Part shown: positions 36,112 to 45,500 of the stretch, piece after piece | How the letters are laid out: every line of letters begins with the position of its first letter | How positions within the stretch are numbered: position 1 is the stretch's first letter | From: Rubritalea squalenifaciens DSM 18772 | GTDB taxonomy: Bacteria; Verrucomicrobiota; Verrucomicrobiia; Verrucomicrobiales; Akkermansiaceae | Assembly (NCBI RefSeq): GCF_900141815.1 | Contig: NZ_FQYR01000007.1 | Span: 62,001 to 126,000 of the forward strand | Reading direction: 5' to 3' | Length of the DNA: 64,000 nucleotides | Translations under genes and position numbers: made by a program | Notes under the pieces: generated by a model | Seen by the model: only the letters and a program-made list of their open reading frames with translations | What the model was told of the DNA's origin: nothing | The model's database searches: none

Positions 36112-38144
36112 CTAACTCTCCAGAGTGCTAAAAACTCCTCTGCTTGCGAGGAATCATTGATGATGTAATCACCGGCACCAAAGCCTTTCTTTGGTTCGCC
36201 TGGATTCAAAGTATCGAGCCATGCGTCAAAGTCTTCAATCTGAGACTTCCTGAGAATCTCATATCTTCCACCTAGCCCTGATGCCGTCTTGCGAAGTAGC
36301 TCCAAAGCTACTCTGCCCATCGTAATCCGGGAGTTCACCTCCACCACTGGACGTAGAACATAATTACCCGACTTGTCACAATAGACCATGGCATCGATTC
36401 CAATGGGCCCCACAAAACCTGATCCGTCTAACAACTTAGCCAAAGCTTCAGGAATTTTCTCTTTATAGAGACTGGTAACGTCAGCATCCCGGAAAAGGAA
36501 AGTTTTCAAATCCTCGTCCAAGTGATGTGACCAACGGGGTCTGGCTTCGATACCTCGGAAACGCCCCAGATCATCATTGAGCACCAGAGCCATTCCTATG
36601 TGCTTAATCTCACCACTGGGTTTCACTTCATACTGAGAAGAGAAATCCATCACCCTGTCTAACCATGGCTCAACCACCACGCCTCCTTGCTCGGACAAAA
36701 CTCTCTTCAACCAACCACGCATGCTATCGGTCCACTCCCCGTCGATAACACGGCAATGCCCTCGACCAGCTGCACTGAAAGGAGCTTTCATAAGAGCATT
36801 ACCCGCGTAAGCCTGAACTGCTTCAAACACCTCGTTCTCATCCTCCAACCACTGGCCGCAAGCTCCACCCAGTAATTCTTCCATCTTTACCCCAAGTTGC
36901 TTGGAGAAAAAGCGGTCCTCGAAGTTCTCTCTCCACTTCCACTGAACCTGAGAAGACATGTCATGAGAAAACTCCTTCATCACTTGGGAAGCTCTTCCAC
37001 CCCAAGCCCAGGGTCTCAAGCCACCTATCCGTCTCTGCTTCAGATCTTCATCCTCACCAATCACGACAAACTCAGGCATCGCAAAACCCCACTTGCGTAA
37101 GTTTTTCAGGTGATCGCGGCTGGGCATTTTGTTCACCAGCACCACATCATCCCGGCGAGCCCAAGCAATCGGCAGAACGTCCAAATCTTCTTCAAGAAGA
37201 ACCACATTACGCTTTGGCTGAAACGGCTTACCCAGCTTCTGCGCAAGAACTTCCCCCTCTACGTTCGGATTGAACCAATGAATCACGGGAGTACGACCAC
37301 GAGACTGCTCTTCAACCTCCAGTTTTTCGACCCACTCTGGATCCAAGCCCGCCCGCAGTCTTCCCTCGGCATTGTAAGGCGCCACTCCTTTAGCTCTCAC
37401 CAATGACAATGGGAAATAGAGCTGCTTCTTGAAACTTTCCCAATCGGTATCTCCTTCTTGCTTCCATTTGCGGAACCACTTCAGACCATGCCCCACATGT
37501 CCGATCTCATCTTCGTAGATTTTCTCTAAGACCCTTGCCGTCCCATTGTCGCCAACCTCACGGAACAATTTCGCGTAGAAGACAGAATAGTCCAGATTCG
37601 CCTGTTCAAAGACCAGACTCAGCCGGCTCACAAAGTCCATCGGGGACTCCATCGGTGCCACGACACGCCAGAAGTAGTCATTCACAGGCAACTCACCAAA
37701 CTCCACCCCGCATTCCCTCATTCTGCGCATATACATGAGGGTATGAGCCTGTTCTTCCTTTAAGGTCTCAAACACCCCCATACGGAACTCCTTAGGAGCA
37801 TTGGGGAATTTTAATAAGACAAGAGCCATGAGCTCTGTCGCTAGTAGTTCATGGTTGGCCAAGAAATGAAGCATCTTCCCACGCTCTACATCGTCATCGA
37901 GACGGTTGAGCCCAGGAAAGTCCGCTTTTACTCCCTTTTCAGAGATTCGCAACTCACTTGGCCGACCGGGACCTGAAGGCATGGAGAATCCAGCATCTGG
38001 AGACAAATCCGTGATTTCACGCGGGTTCAGCAAAAGCTTTTCTTCAAGGCTCTCGCTATACAAAACCCGCTCTGCGAATTCACGTAGTTCCATACCCCTC
38101 CATAGCCGAACCCAGACAATCCGCAACTCCCTTTCACCTGACAT
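36108..38144 (-). CDS. DUF455 di-iron (MiaE-like) domain fused to an ATP-grasp-like domain
   Basis: This 678-residue protein has two parts. Residues ~10-260 are a DUF455/ferritin-like four-helix domain with a complete set of likely di-iron ligands: Glu in NHELLATELMAL, ExxH in LKEEQAHTLMYM, Glu in VFEQANLDYS and ExxH in YEDEIGHVGHGLKWF; the motif PVNDYFW is typical of DUF455. The C-terminal ~400 residues look ATP-grasp-like: NALMKAPFSAAGRG (nucleotide lysine), VVVEPWLDRVMDFS, then GIDAMVYCDKSG and RPVVEVNSRITMG (metal/ATP Glu and Asn). The start at 38144 is supported by AGAGGG just upstream; the frame is open to 38180. Substrate and reaction are unknown. It is divergent from the Deg protease (starts about 60 bases apart). 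Confidence 0.75.
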   Translation of the reverse strand: MSGERELRIVWVRLWRGMELREFAERVLYSESLEEKLLLNPREITDLSPDAGFSMPSGPGRPSELRISEKGVKADFPGLNRLDDDVERGKMLHFLANHELLATELMALVLLKFPNAPKEFRMGVFETLKEEQAHTLMYMRRMRECGVEFGELPVNDYFWRVVAPMESPMDFVSRLSLVFEQANLDYSVFYAKLFREVGDNGTARVLEKIYEDEIGHVGHGLKWFRKWKQEGDTDWESFKKQLYFPLSLVRAKGVAPYNAEGRLRAGLDPEWVEKLEVEEQSRGRTPVIHWFNPNVEGEVLAQKLGKPFQPKRNVVLLEEDLDVLPIAWARRDDVVLVNKMPSRDHLKNLRKWGFAMPEFVVIGEDEDLKQRRIGGLRPWAWGGRASQVMKEFSHDMSSQVQWKWRENFEDRFFSKQLGVKMEELLGGACGQWLEDENEVFEAVQAYAGNALMKAPFSAAGRGHCRVIDGEWTDSMRGWLKRVLSEQGGVVVEPWLDRVMDFSSQYEVKPSGEIKHIGMALVLNDDLGRFRGIEARPRWSHHLDEDLKTFLFRDADVTSLYKEKIPEALAKLLDGSGFVGPIGIDAMVYCDKSGNYVLRPVVEVNSRITMGRVALELLRKTASGLGGRYEILRKSQIEDFDAWLDTLNPGEPKKGFGAGDYIINDSSQAEEFLALWRVS

Positions 38145-38204
38145 CGCCCTCTCATTCTGAAATCTATCTTTCAAAATCAAACCAACCGACTAACGTCCAT
38201 ATCT

Positions 38205-39710
38205 ATGAAATTACTGACATCAGTCACTTGCTCGGCTCTGCTGCTTACCCAAGCAGCCACCCAAGCCCAAGAAACAGCCACCAAACCCGAATCTCCAGAG
38301 ACTGTCGCCAAGGCGCTACAACTCGCTGATATTTACAAATCAGTGGTTCGTATCGAGGTAGCTACGCAAGTCCCGGACTACAGAACTCCTTGGAATGCTG
38401 GTCGCTTCAGTGGTGGCACAGGGACAGGCTTCTTGATCGGTAAGAATAAATTTATGACCAATGCTCATGTGGTTTCCGATGCTCGCCGCGTCCTCATCAC
38501 CATGCATGGCTCATCCCGCAAGCACGCTGCCCGCGTCCTGCATGTGGCTCATGACTGCGATCTGGCCTTGCTGGAAGTCGAGGATTTCACTCCTTTTGAA
38601 GATCTCCCTCATCTGGAAATTGGCGATGTGCCAGCACTTGAGTCCCAAGTCCGCGTGATTGGCTACCCTGTGGGTGGCGAGCGCATTTCCGTGACTCGCG
38701 GTGTCGTCTCCCGAATTGATTTCCGCCCCTATTCCCACACCCGCGCAGACTCCCACTTAGTGGTCCAGATCGATGCCGCCATCAACCCGGGCAACTCTGG
38801 CGGCCCAGTTCTCCAGAACGGCAAAGTGGCTGGTGTCGCCTTCCAAGGCCTAACCTCTGCAGACAACACCGGCTACATGATTCCGACACCTGTCGTAAAA
38901 CGCTTCCTCAAGGATATCGAGGACGGCAAGTATGATCACTACGTGGAGATCGGCACTTACGAGTTCGAGCTATTTAACCCTGCCATGCGCAAGGTCTATG
39001 GCTTGGGTCCAGATTCTCCAGGTGTACTTATCACCAAGGTCACTCCGGGCAGCTCCGCAGACGGGATCCTGCAACCTGGAGATATCCTCACTGCAATCGA
39101 TGGCAATACGGTCGACTCATCTGGCAACGTAGTCTTTGCCGGTGAGCGGGTGAACATGAACGAAATCGTTGAACGCAAATTTGTGGGCGACACCGTCAAA
39201 CTCAACTTTACCAGGGAAGGCAAAGAGCAGACAGCCGATGTCACTCTCAAGACCCTTCCAGCTGCACGCATGTATGCCATTCAGTACGGTCAGAAGCCGC
39301 GCTACACCATTCAGGGCGGCCTGGTATTCCAGCCGCTAAACCTGAATCTCTATTCCGCACACAAGTTTAAGAACCCACGAGTACGCAGGCTCTTTGCCGG
39401 CTACCTCAAGGACGGTATCTTCCAAGACCGACAGGACATCATCATCCTAACCAACGTGCTCGAGGATCCCATCAACTCCTTCGTGACGAGCTTTGAGGGC
39501 AACGCACTTGCCTCCATCAACGGCACCAAAGTCACCACGCTGGAGCAGGCTCATCAGTTGCTCAACCCTGAGAAAATGCCTGAATTCTTCGTGCTCGAGT
39601 TTGACGGAATTGATCGTCCCTTGATTCTTCCGGGCAAGCAGCTCAAGCAGGCCAATGAGCGCGTCCAGCGCAACTACGGTGTCTCCAAATCTCACAATCT
39701 GGAGAACTAA
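38205..39710 (+). CDS. Periplasmic Deg/HtrA-type serine protease with PDZ domains
   Basis: The protein has a signal peptide (MKLLTSVTCSALLLTQAATQA) and a trypsin-like domain with an intact triad: His88 (MTNAHVV), Asp119 (HDCDLALLEV) and Ser198 (NPGNSGGPV). A PDZ domain follows (about 255-350; GVLITKVTPGSSADGILQPGDILTAIDG), then a beta region (YTIQGGLVFQPL) and a second PDZ-like domain (NALASINGTKVTTLEQAHQLL). This order resembles the Deg9-like branch (plant DEG9) more than classical DegP. Protein quality control in the envelope is the likely role. It is followed after 42 bases by a paralogue that lacks the triad, so the two are probably expressed together. Confidence 0.9.
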   Translation: MKLLTSVTCSALLLTQAATQAQETATKPESPETVAKALQLADIYKSVVRIEVATQVPDYRTPWNAGRFSGGTGTGFLIGKNKFMTNAHVVSDARRVLITMHGSSRKHAARVLHVAHDCDLALLEVEDFTPFEDLPHLEIGDVPALESQVRVIGYPVGGERISVTRGVVSRIDFRPYSHTRADSHLVVQIDAAINPGNSGGPVLQNGKVAGVAFQGLTSADNTGYMIPTPVVKRFLKDIEDGKYDHYVEIGTYEFELFNPAMRKVYGLGPDSPGVLITKVTPGSSADGILQPGDILTAIDGNTVDSSGNVVFAGERVNMNEIVERKFVGDTVKLNFTREGKEQTADVTLKTLPAARMYAIQYGQKPRYTIQGGLVFQPLNLNLYSAHKFKNPRVRRLFAGYLKDGIFQDRQDIIILTNVLEDPINSFVTSFEGNALASINGTKVTTLEQAHQLLNPEKMPEFFVLEFDGIDRPLILPGKQLKQANERVQRNYGVSKSHNLEN

Positions 39711-39752
39711 ACCTTTATCACCCACCATATAATTTCCACCAATTTCATCCTC

Positions 39753-41216
39753 ATGAAACTGATTCAAATTACCGCAATTTTCCTGATGGGAATGGTCACC
39801 GCCATGGCTAATGACCTCTCCAAGTCCATCATCAAGGTGTCTACCACCCTGCAAAGCTACAATGCCTCTCAACCTTGGGAAAAAACGGCACCATCCAAGC
39901 GCCGCGGTCTCGGAGCTGTTCTCAACGGTCAGAAAGTACTGACCACCGCTGAGATGGTAGCTAACTCCAACTTTATTGAGCTGGAGACCGCTGATGGCTT
40001 GCACACCTTCCCCGCCAAAGTCAACGCCGTGGACTATGAAGCCAATCTTGCTCTGGTTGTCCCCACCACAGACAAAGGAAAGGAAGCTTTGTCCAAGGCC
40101 AAACCATTTGAACTTTCCTCACCCGTGGAGCTGAAAGATGAAGTGGAGATCGTGCAGCTCGAGGACAACGGCATGACCATCGTCACCGAGGGCCGCCTCC
40201 AGGGAGCTGACATCGTCTCCAGCTTTGTAGACGGTCATTATTTCCTCACTTATGAGATCAAGGCATCGCTCCAAAGCGCAGCTAATTCTTACACAATCCC
40301 CGTATTGCACAAAGGCAAGTTACTTGGACTTCTCACCAGCTATTCATCCAAGGACCAGCTCCTCGACGTGATTGCCCCGGAAATCGTAGCAGCCTTCCTT
40401 AAAGACGCGGCTGACGGTGACTACGTGGGCTTCCCGTCTCTCGGCATTGCATCCACTGCCACTACAGATCCTAACTTCCGTGACTGGCTCAAGCTATCTG
40501 ACGAACAAGGCGGGCTCTACATCACCAGAGTGCAGCCAGACAGCCCGGCTTCCAAGGCTGGCATTGAAAAAGGCGATGTCCTTCTCGCCATCGATGGGAA
40601 CGAGATCGACCGCAAAGGATTCTACCGCGCCAATGGCTACGGACAGCTCTACTGGACTCACCTCATCCGTGGTGTAAAGTCCACTGGAGACACCGTGACA
40701 ATGACCGTACTGCGTGACGGAAAGAAATCCCAGCACAGTGCCGTTCTCACCCGCACACCTGAAGGAATCATCCCTTCCCACACCTATGATAGAGCACCAC
40801 GTTTCTTGGTAAAAGGTGGACTTATCTTCCAGGAGCTTTCCAGCTCTTACCTGCAAGCCTTCGGCAAGGATTGGGAAAACCGCGCACCGATCAACCTTCT
40901 CGATGCCCTGAACCACCCTGAAGACTACGAAGAAGGCCGCAACCGCATTGTTTTCATCTCTGCCACCATCCCCACCCCAGCCACTCTCGGCTACGAGAAG
41001 GTGAACAGCGCGATTGTCACCAAAGTCAATGGACAAGACATTGCCGATATCCCGTCCCTGATCCAAGCGCTCTCCAAACCAAACGAGCAAGGCATTCATA
41101 CGATCGAAATCGATGAAAGCCCAAACAAGATCTACTTGGATTCTAAAACCTCAGATACCGTAGATCGTCAGCTCCTCTTGAGAGGTCTTCCATCCCTTTC
41201 CCGCGAAACGGAGTAA
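39753..41216 (+). CDS. Catalytically dead Deg-type paralogue (pseudoprotease) with PDZ domains
   Basis: The 487-residue sequence aligns end to end with its upstream neighbour: signal peptide (MKLIQITAIFLMGMVTAMA), trypsin-like domain, PDZ (GLYITRVQPDSPASKAGIEKGDVLLAIDGNEID), FLVKGGLIFQEL and a second PDZ-like segment (SAIVTKVNGQDIADIPSLIQAL). The catalytic His is Glu67 (LTTAEMVAN against MTNAHVVSD), the Asp is Asn98 (YEANLALVV against HDCDLALLE), and GNSGGP is replaced by ANSYTIP. It cannot be an ordinary serine protease. It may bind substrates or regulate the active neighbour as a mixed oligomer (inference). A terminator follows the gene. Confidence 0.85.
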   Translation: MKLIQITAIFLMGMVTAMANDLSKSIIKVSTTLQSYNASQPWEKTAPSKRRGLGAVLNGQKVLTTAEMVANSNFIELETADGLHTFPAKVNAVDYEANLALVVPTTDKGKEALSKAKPFELSSPVELKDEVEIVQLEDNGMTIVTEGRLQGADIVSSFVDGHYFLTYEIKASLQSAANSYTIPVLHKGKLLGLLTSYSSKDQLLDVIAPEIVAAFLKDAADGDYVGFPSLGIASTATTDPNFRDWLKLSDEQGGLYITRVQPDSPASKAGIEKGDVLLAIDGNEIDRKGFYRANGYGQLYWTHLIRGVKSTGDTVTMTVLRDGKKSQHSAVLTRTPEGIIPSHTYDRAPRFLVKGGLIFQELSSSYLQAFGKDWENRAPINLLDALNHPEDYEEGRNRIVFISATIPTPATLGYEKVNSAIVTKVNGQDIADIPSLIQALSKPNEQGIHTIEIDESPNKIYLDSKTSDTVDRQLLLRGLPSLSRETE

Positions 41217-41245
41217 GCCCCAACAAACAGAGTAAACAGTTCATT

Positions 41246-41280
41246 ATGCCTCAGACAAATACGTCTGAGGCATTTCTATT
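41246..41280 (+). terminator. Terminator after the Deg pair
   Basis: A perfect 11-bp stem (ATGCCTCAGAC / GTCTGAGGCAT) with a 6-base loop is followed by TTCTATT. It lies 30 bases after the stop of the pseudoprotease. Confidence 0.8.
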
Positions 41281-41380
41281 ATGGGCCCACTATCGCTACA
41301 GGCTTAAAACTTACCCAAAAATGCCTTGATTACTGCGCATAAGGGGTTCATAAGCCGCTTCCCAGAGTAAATTTTCCACC

Positions 41381-42256
41381 ATGGCTAACAAACTAAAAAT
41401 AGCACTCCCAAAAGGTTCCCTGCAGGATCCAACACTCGATCTCCTCGAAAAGGCAGGCTACAACATCTACACGTCTAGCCGTGGTCTTCGCCCGTCTTCA
41501 GACGATGATGATCTGGATATCTACATGATCCGTGCTCAGGAAATCGGCGGTTACATTGATTCCGGCTTCCTCGACTGTGGCATCACTGGACTCGACTGGG
41601 CCTACGAAAACCGTGCCGACCTTGTCGACATGGCTGAACTTCCCTACTCCCGCGCGACGACACGCCCGACCAAGTGGGTCCTCGTAGTACCAGAAAATTC
41701 CCCAATTCAGTCCGTTCACGACCTCGAAGGCAAGCGCATCGCCACAGAAGGCGTTGGCATCACCGAGCGCTACCTGGAAGAAAAAGGCGTTAAGGCCGAC
41801 ATCGAATTCTCGTGGGGAGCCACGGAAGTTAAAGTTCCTGATCTCGTAGACGCTATCGTAGACGTTACCGAGACTGGAAACTCCATCCGTGCGAACAAAC
41901 TGCGCATCGTGGACACACTTCTCACCTCATTCCCACACTTCTATTCCAGCAAGCAAGCTTACGAAGACGACTGGAAGCGCGGCAAGATGGAGCGCCTCGT
42001 TCTGATGCTCAAGGCAGCCCTCGAAGCCCGCGACAAGGTGGGACTCAAGATGAACCTTCCAGAAAAATCCTTGCAACAGGTCCTCGATACACTACCTTCC
42101 CTCCGCCGACCTACTATCGCTCAGCTCGCTGAAGACGGTTGGGTTGCCGTGGAAACCGTGATCGAAGAGACAGTTTCCCGCAAGATCATCCCTACGCTCA
42201 AGGAGCTGGGTGCAGAAGGTATCATCGAGTACCCTCTGAACAAGATCGTCAAATAA
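41381..42256 (+). CDS. hisG: ATP phosphoribosyltransferase, long form
   Basis: HisG catalyses the first step of histidine synthesis, joining PRPP and ATP. It shows the LKIALPKGSLQDPTLDLLEKAGY start, DSGFLDCGITGLDW, the RIATEGVGITERYLEEKGV segment and VDVTETGNSIRANKLRIVDTLL (PRPP site). At 291 residues it is the long form with the C-terminal regulatory domain (the YPLNKIVK end), which in this family makes the enzyme histidine-inhibited and independent of HisZ. It is followed after 29 bases by a tiny basic protein gene; no other his gene is adjacent. Confidence 0.96.
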   Translation: MANKLKIALPKGSLQDPTLDLLEKAGYNIYTSSRGLRPSSDDDDLDIYMIRAQEIGGYIDSGFLDCGITGLDWAYENRADLVDMAELPYSRATTRPTKWVLVVPENSPIQSVHDLEGKRIATEGVGITERYLEEKGVKADIEFSWGATEVKVPDLVDAIVDVTETGNSIRANKLRIVDTLLTSFPHFYSSKQAYEDDWKRGKMERLVLMLKAALEARDKVGLKMNLPEKSLQQVLDTLPSLRRPTIAQLAEDGWVAVETVIEETVSRKIIPTLKELGAEGIIEYPLNKIVK

Positions 42257-42285
42257 CCATTCTCAACTGAAACCAAATACAAATT

Positions 42286-42390
42286 ATGGGTAGCCTAAAG
42301 AAGCGCCGTAAGGCCAAAATCAACAAGCACAAGCGCTCCAAGCGCTCCAAGGCGAATCGTCACAAGAAGCGCCTTCGTTACAAGTCATAA
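42286..42390 (+). CDS. 34-residue AURKAIP1/COX24-type basic protein
   Basis: This short frame, 29 bases after hisG, encodes MGSLKKRRKAKINKHKRSKR followed by 14 more residues; 18 of 34 residues are Lys or Arg. The MGS.KKRRK.K..KHK..KR pattern is that of the bacterial AURKAIP1/COX24 domain, the family that includes mitochondrial ribosomal protein mS38, so it probably binds the ribosome or rRNA. Codons are regular (Lys AAG, Arg CGC/CGT), as expected for a strongly expressed gene. A strong terminator follows about 55 bases later. The call rests on pattern and composition only. Confidence 0.8.
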   Translation: MGSLKKRRKAKINKHKRSKRSKANRHKKRLRYKS

Positions 42391-42440
42391 TTGATTTGTA
42401 GCACTGGAAGTGACCTTCCCATAAGAAGACCTTCCCCGTA

Positions 42441-42474
42441 AAAAGCCCGTGAGGATTTACCTCACGGGTTTTTT
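42441..42474 (+). terminator. Rho-independent terminator of hisG and the AURKAIP1-type gene
   Basis: A perfect 9-bp stem (CCCGTGAGG / CCTCACGGG) with a 5-base loop, preceded by A residues and followed by TTTTTT. Confidence 0.88.
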
Positions 42475-42535
42475 GGTTTCATAAGTCTTCACTTCCCTGC
42501 CTCCATAGACCTCTTCCCACCTCTCCCTCATAGAT

Positions 42536-42570
42536 AAAAAAAGCCCGCCAGAGAAGACTCTGGCGGGCTT
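42536..42570 (-). terminator. Rho-independent terminator of the SNF2 gene
   Basis: A perfect 13-bp stem (AAGCCCGCCAGAG / CTCTGGCGGGCTT) with a 4-base loop; on the minus strand it is followed by a T run (AAAAAAA on the plus strand at 42536). It sits 23 bases after the SNF2 stop and forms a back-to-back pair with the terminator at 42441. Confidence 0.88.
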
Positions 42571-42592
42571 GGAATTAAAATTTTAGTAGGGA

Positions 42593-45500
42593 TTATTCCT
42601 CATCACCCAGCATTTCTCCACCGTGGTTGAGGATGAACTGGAGATCTTCTACACCAAGGTTGCTTGCAAAACCTTCGTCACCAAGAACGTTGGTCACAAG
42701 CGCGGTCTTCTGGTGCTGGAGAACACGGATCTTCTCTTCTACCGTGTCTCTGGTAAGAAGACGGTAGGCAATCACCTTGTTCTTCTGACCAATACGGTGC
42801 GTACGGTCAATCGCCTGGTTTTCCACCGCCGGGTTCCACCATGGATCGTACAGGATAACGTAGGATGCAGAAGTCAGGTTCAGACCAGCACCACCAGCTT
42901 TAAGGGAAAGCATGAATACGGATGGATCCTTGGTTGTCTGGAAGCTCTCGATCACTCCCTTTCGGTCTTTAGTCTGGCCGGTGAGGTAGTGATATGGACG
43001 GCTCTCAGTTTCAAGGCGGGCCTTGATGATATCCAGCATGGATACGAACTGGGAGAACACGAGCACCTTGTGACCTTCATCACGCAGCTGGTCGAGCAGG
43101 TAGAACAGAGCTGTCATCTTGGCACTCTCTTCCTTGAGATACTTCGGATCGATTAAGCCCGGGTGACAGCAGATCTGTCTGAGACGCATCAACCCCTGAA
43201 GGATGGCGAATGAGTTCTTCTTCACTGCTTCGTCGGAATCGAGACCCAAGAGAGCCTTCTGGATTCGCTTGAGCTCGGCCTTGTACATCTCTGCCTGCAA
43301 GCCTTCCATGCTAGCGAATACCTCCTCTTCCGTTCTCGGCGGAAGATCCTTGGCCACCTGTAGCTTGGTACGGCGGAGAAGGAACGGACGAAGTCTCGCA
43401 GCAAGGCGTGTCTGGGAGGACGGATCCTTGCGCTTGTCGAAGCGCTTCTTGAAGTAGGCACGTGAACCAAGAACACCTGGCATGGCGAAGGCCATCAGTG
43501 ACCACATGTCCATGAGACGGTTCTCAATCGGTGTACCTGTGAGGACAAGTCGGTTTGCCGCATTGAGTTCACGGGCAGACTTGGCAGCCTTGGAATCTGG
43601 GTTCTTGATCTGCTGACCTTCGTCCAGAATGACAGTGAGCCACTTGATGGTATTCAAGTCCTCGCCGCATACACGAAGTTGAGCGTAGTTAAGAACAACG
43701 AGATCCAAGTCATTTTGAGCCTCATCTATAATGAGGTCATCACGTGTACGGAGCACCTTGACTTTGAGCTCTGGAGCAAATTTCTCTGCCTCAGTGGCCC
43801 AAACATCAAGAACGGACTTAGGACAGACAACCAATGCTGGCTTCTTAATGGCGTTCTTCTCCTTCATGTTCTGCTCACGCAGCCAGAGCACATAGGTAAT
43901 GGACTGAATCGTCTTACCCAGACCCATGTCGTCAGCAAGAATACCACCGAAGCGGTTTGTGGAGAGATAAGCGAGGAATCGGAAACCTTCCACCTGGTAT
44001 GGTCGAAGTGTTGCATTGAGTCCCTCTGGAACATCCGCATCCACATCCACCTGAATATCCTGTGCGGAATCCTTGATTCGCTTCCATGCCTTGGGATCGA
44101 ACACCTCAGCAGCTTTCGGATCAGCAAGCTGAAGGGCGTGCATGCGGTGAGTCTCGCCTGAGAGATCGAATGGATCCAGACCGAGGCGGGTTACTGCCTC
44201 ACGCTGGTCGTCATCGAGCTTGATTTCAAGACGCATCCAACCACCGTCTTCCATACGGACATAGCCACCGCGGGCAGCCACTAGCTGGCGGATCTGAGCT
44301 TTGGTGAGATTGACACCTTCCACATCGATCACGATCTTCAGGTCGAACCAGTCGATATCCTGGTTCACAACTTCGAAACGGATCGCTGCGGTTACTGGGT
44401 CGGCAAGGAGAGTCTTGAGCTTGAAGTCCATTTCCACATCCACGGACTCAGGCATCTTGTTGGCCCACTCAGCAAACTTTTCAGGGAATTGCTTGGTGAC
44501 CCTGGTCTTGAACTCGCCAAGCTTCTCATCATAAGTAAGCCCCATCTCCTGAAGGAGTGAAGGAACCGGATAAAGATCTTCACGAGCAAAGCGAAGCAGC
44601 TGCTTGCCTTTGACGGGCTTCTGTTCGACGAGCTCCCAGCCTTCTTTGACTAGCTTCTCTGTGCGGCGCTCTTTCTTCTCCAGAGCATTCACATTGATCA
44701 CTAGGTGCTCGGTCTCAGCAGCAGTGAGACCCTGCTCAATGCGCATCTCGAAGCGTGGGTAGAGATCCAGATCAAGCACACGCTTCTTGAGGGACTCAGG
44801 AAGCTTGGCACCAATCTTGCGGAGGAATTCCACACCTTCCAGGGAGTCAACCACCTGCTTAGGAATCATGTAACGAGGCATTACCTCGGTATCATCCAAC
44901 CAGCGTGGAGGCCCAGGGAAGACAGTTTCATCAGATTGATAGAGTTCTTCACGTCCAGGTAGAATACGAACGCTGTGGGAAACATTCTCCCCTGACTTCG
45001 TAACCAACTGGAGCGCGAAACTATCCGGATAGTATGGATCATCTTCACAGACCCAACGAAGTGCGTCCTTGGTCACTTTATAGTGCTTGTCGTCCAAGTT
45101 GACGATGTGCCCCTTGAGTGCCGACTGACGGAACAGACGATTCATGAAGCGGCAAGCCTCTTCAGTGTCCAAATCCATCGTAGTGGCATTTTCACCATGG
45201 TAGAATGCAAGATAATGCTCCCAGATTACCTGGCTTTGAGCATCCATGCGGAGAGCGGCTTCTTCAAACAAGCCGACGAGACGCTCGATATCGTTCTTCT
45301 CACGGATTGGCATCCACTCACCATCCTCTTCCCTGACCTCAACGCGTGCTTCGTTGATCGTGGAAACAACTCGGAAATCAGTCTTGAGAGGCTTTTCCTG
45401 AGGAGGGCGCTCATTGACGCTTTCGATACGGTCGTACCACTCAGCGATCTCACGCTCCTTCTCCCAGTCCTGCATTTTCTTCTGAACTGCTTCCAGGTCA

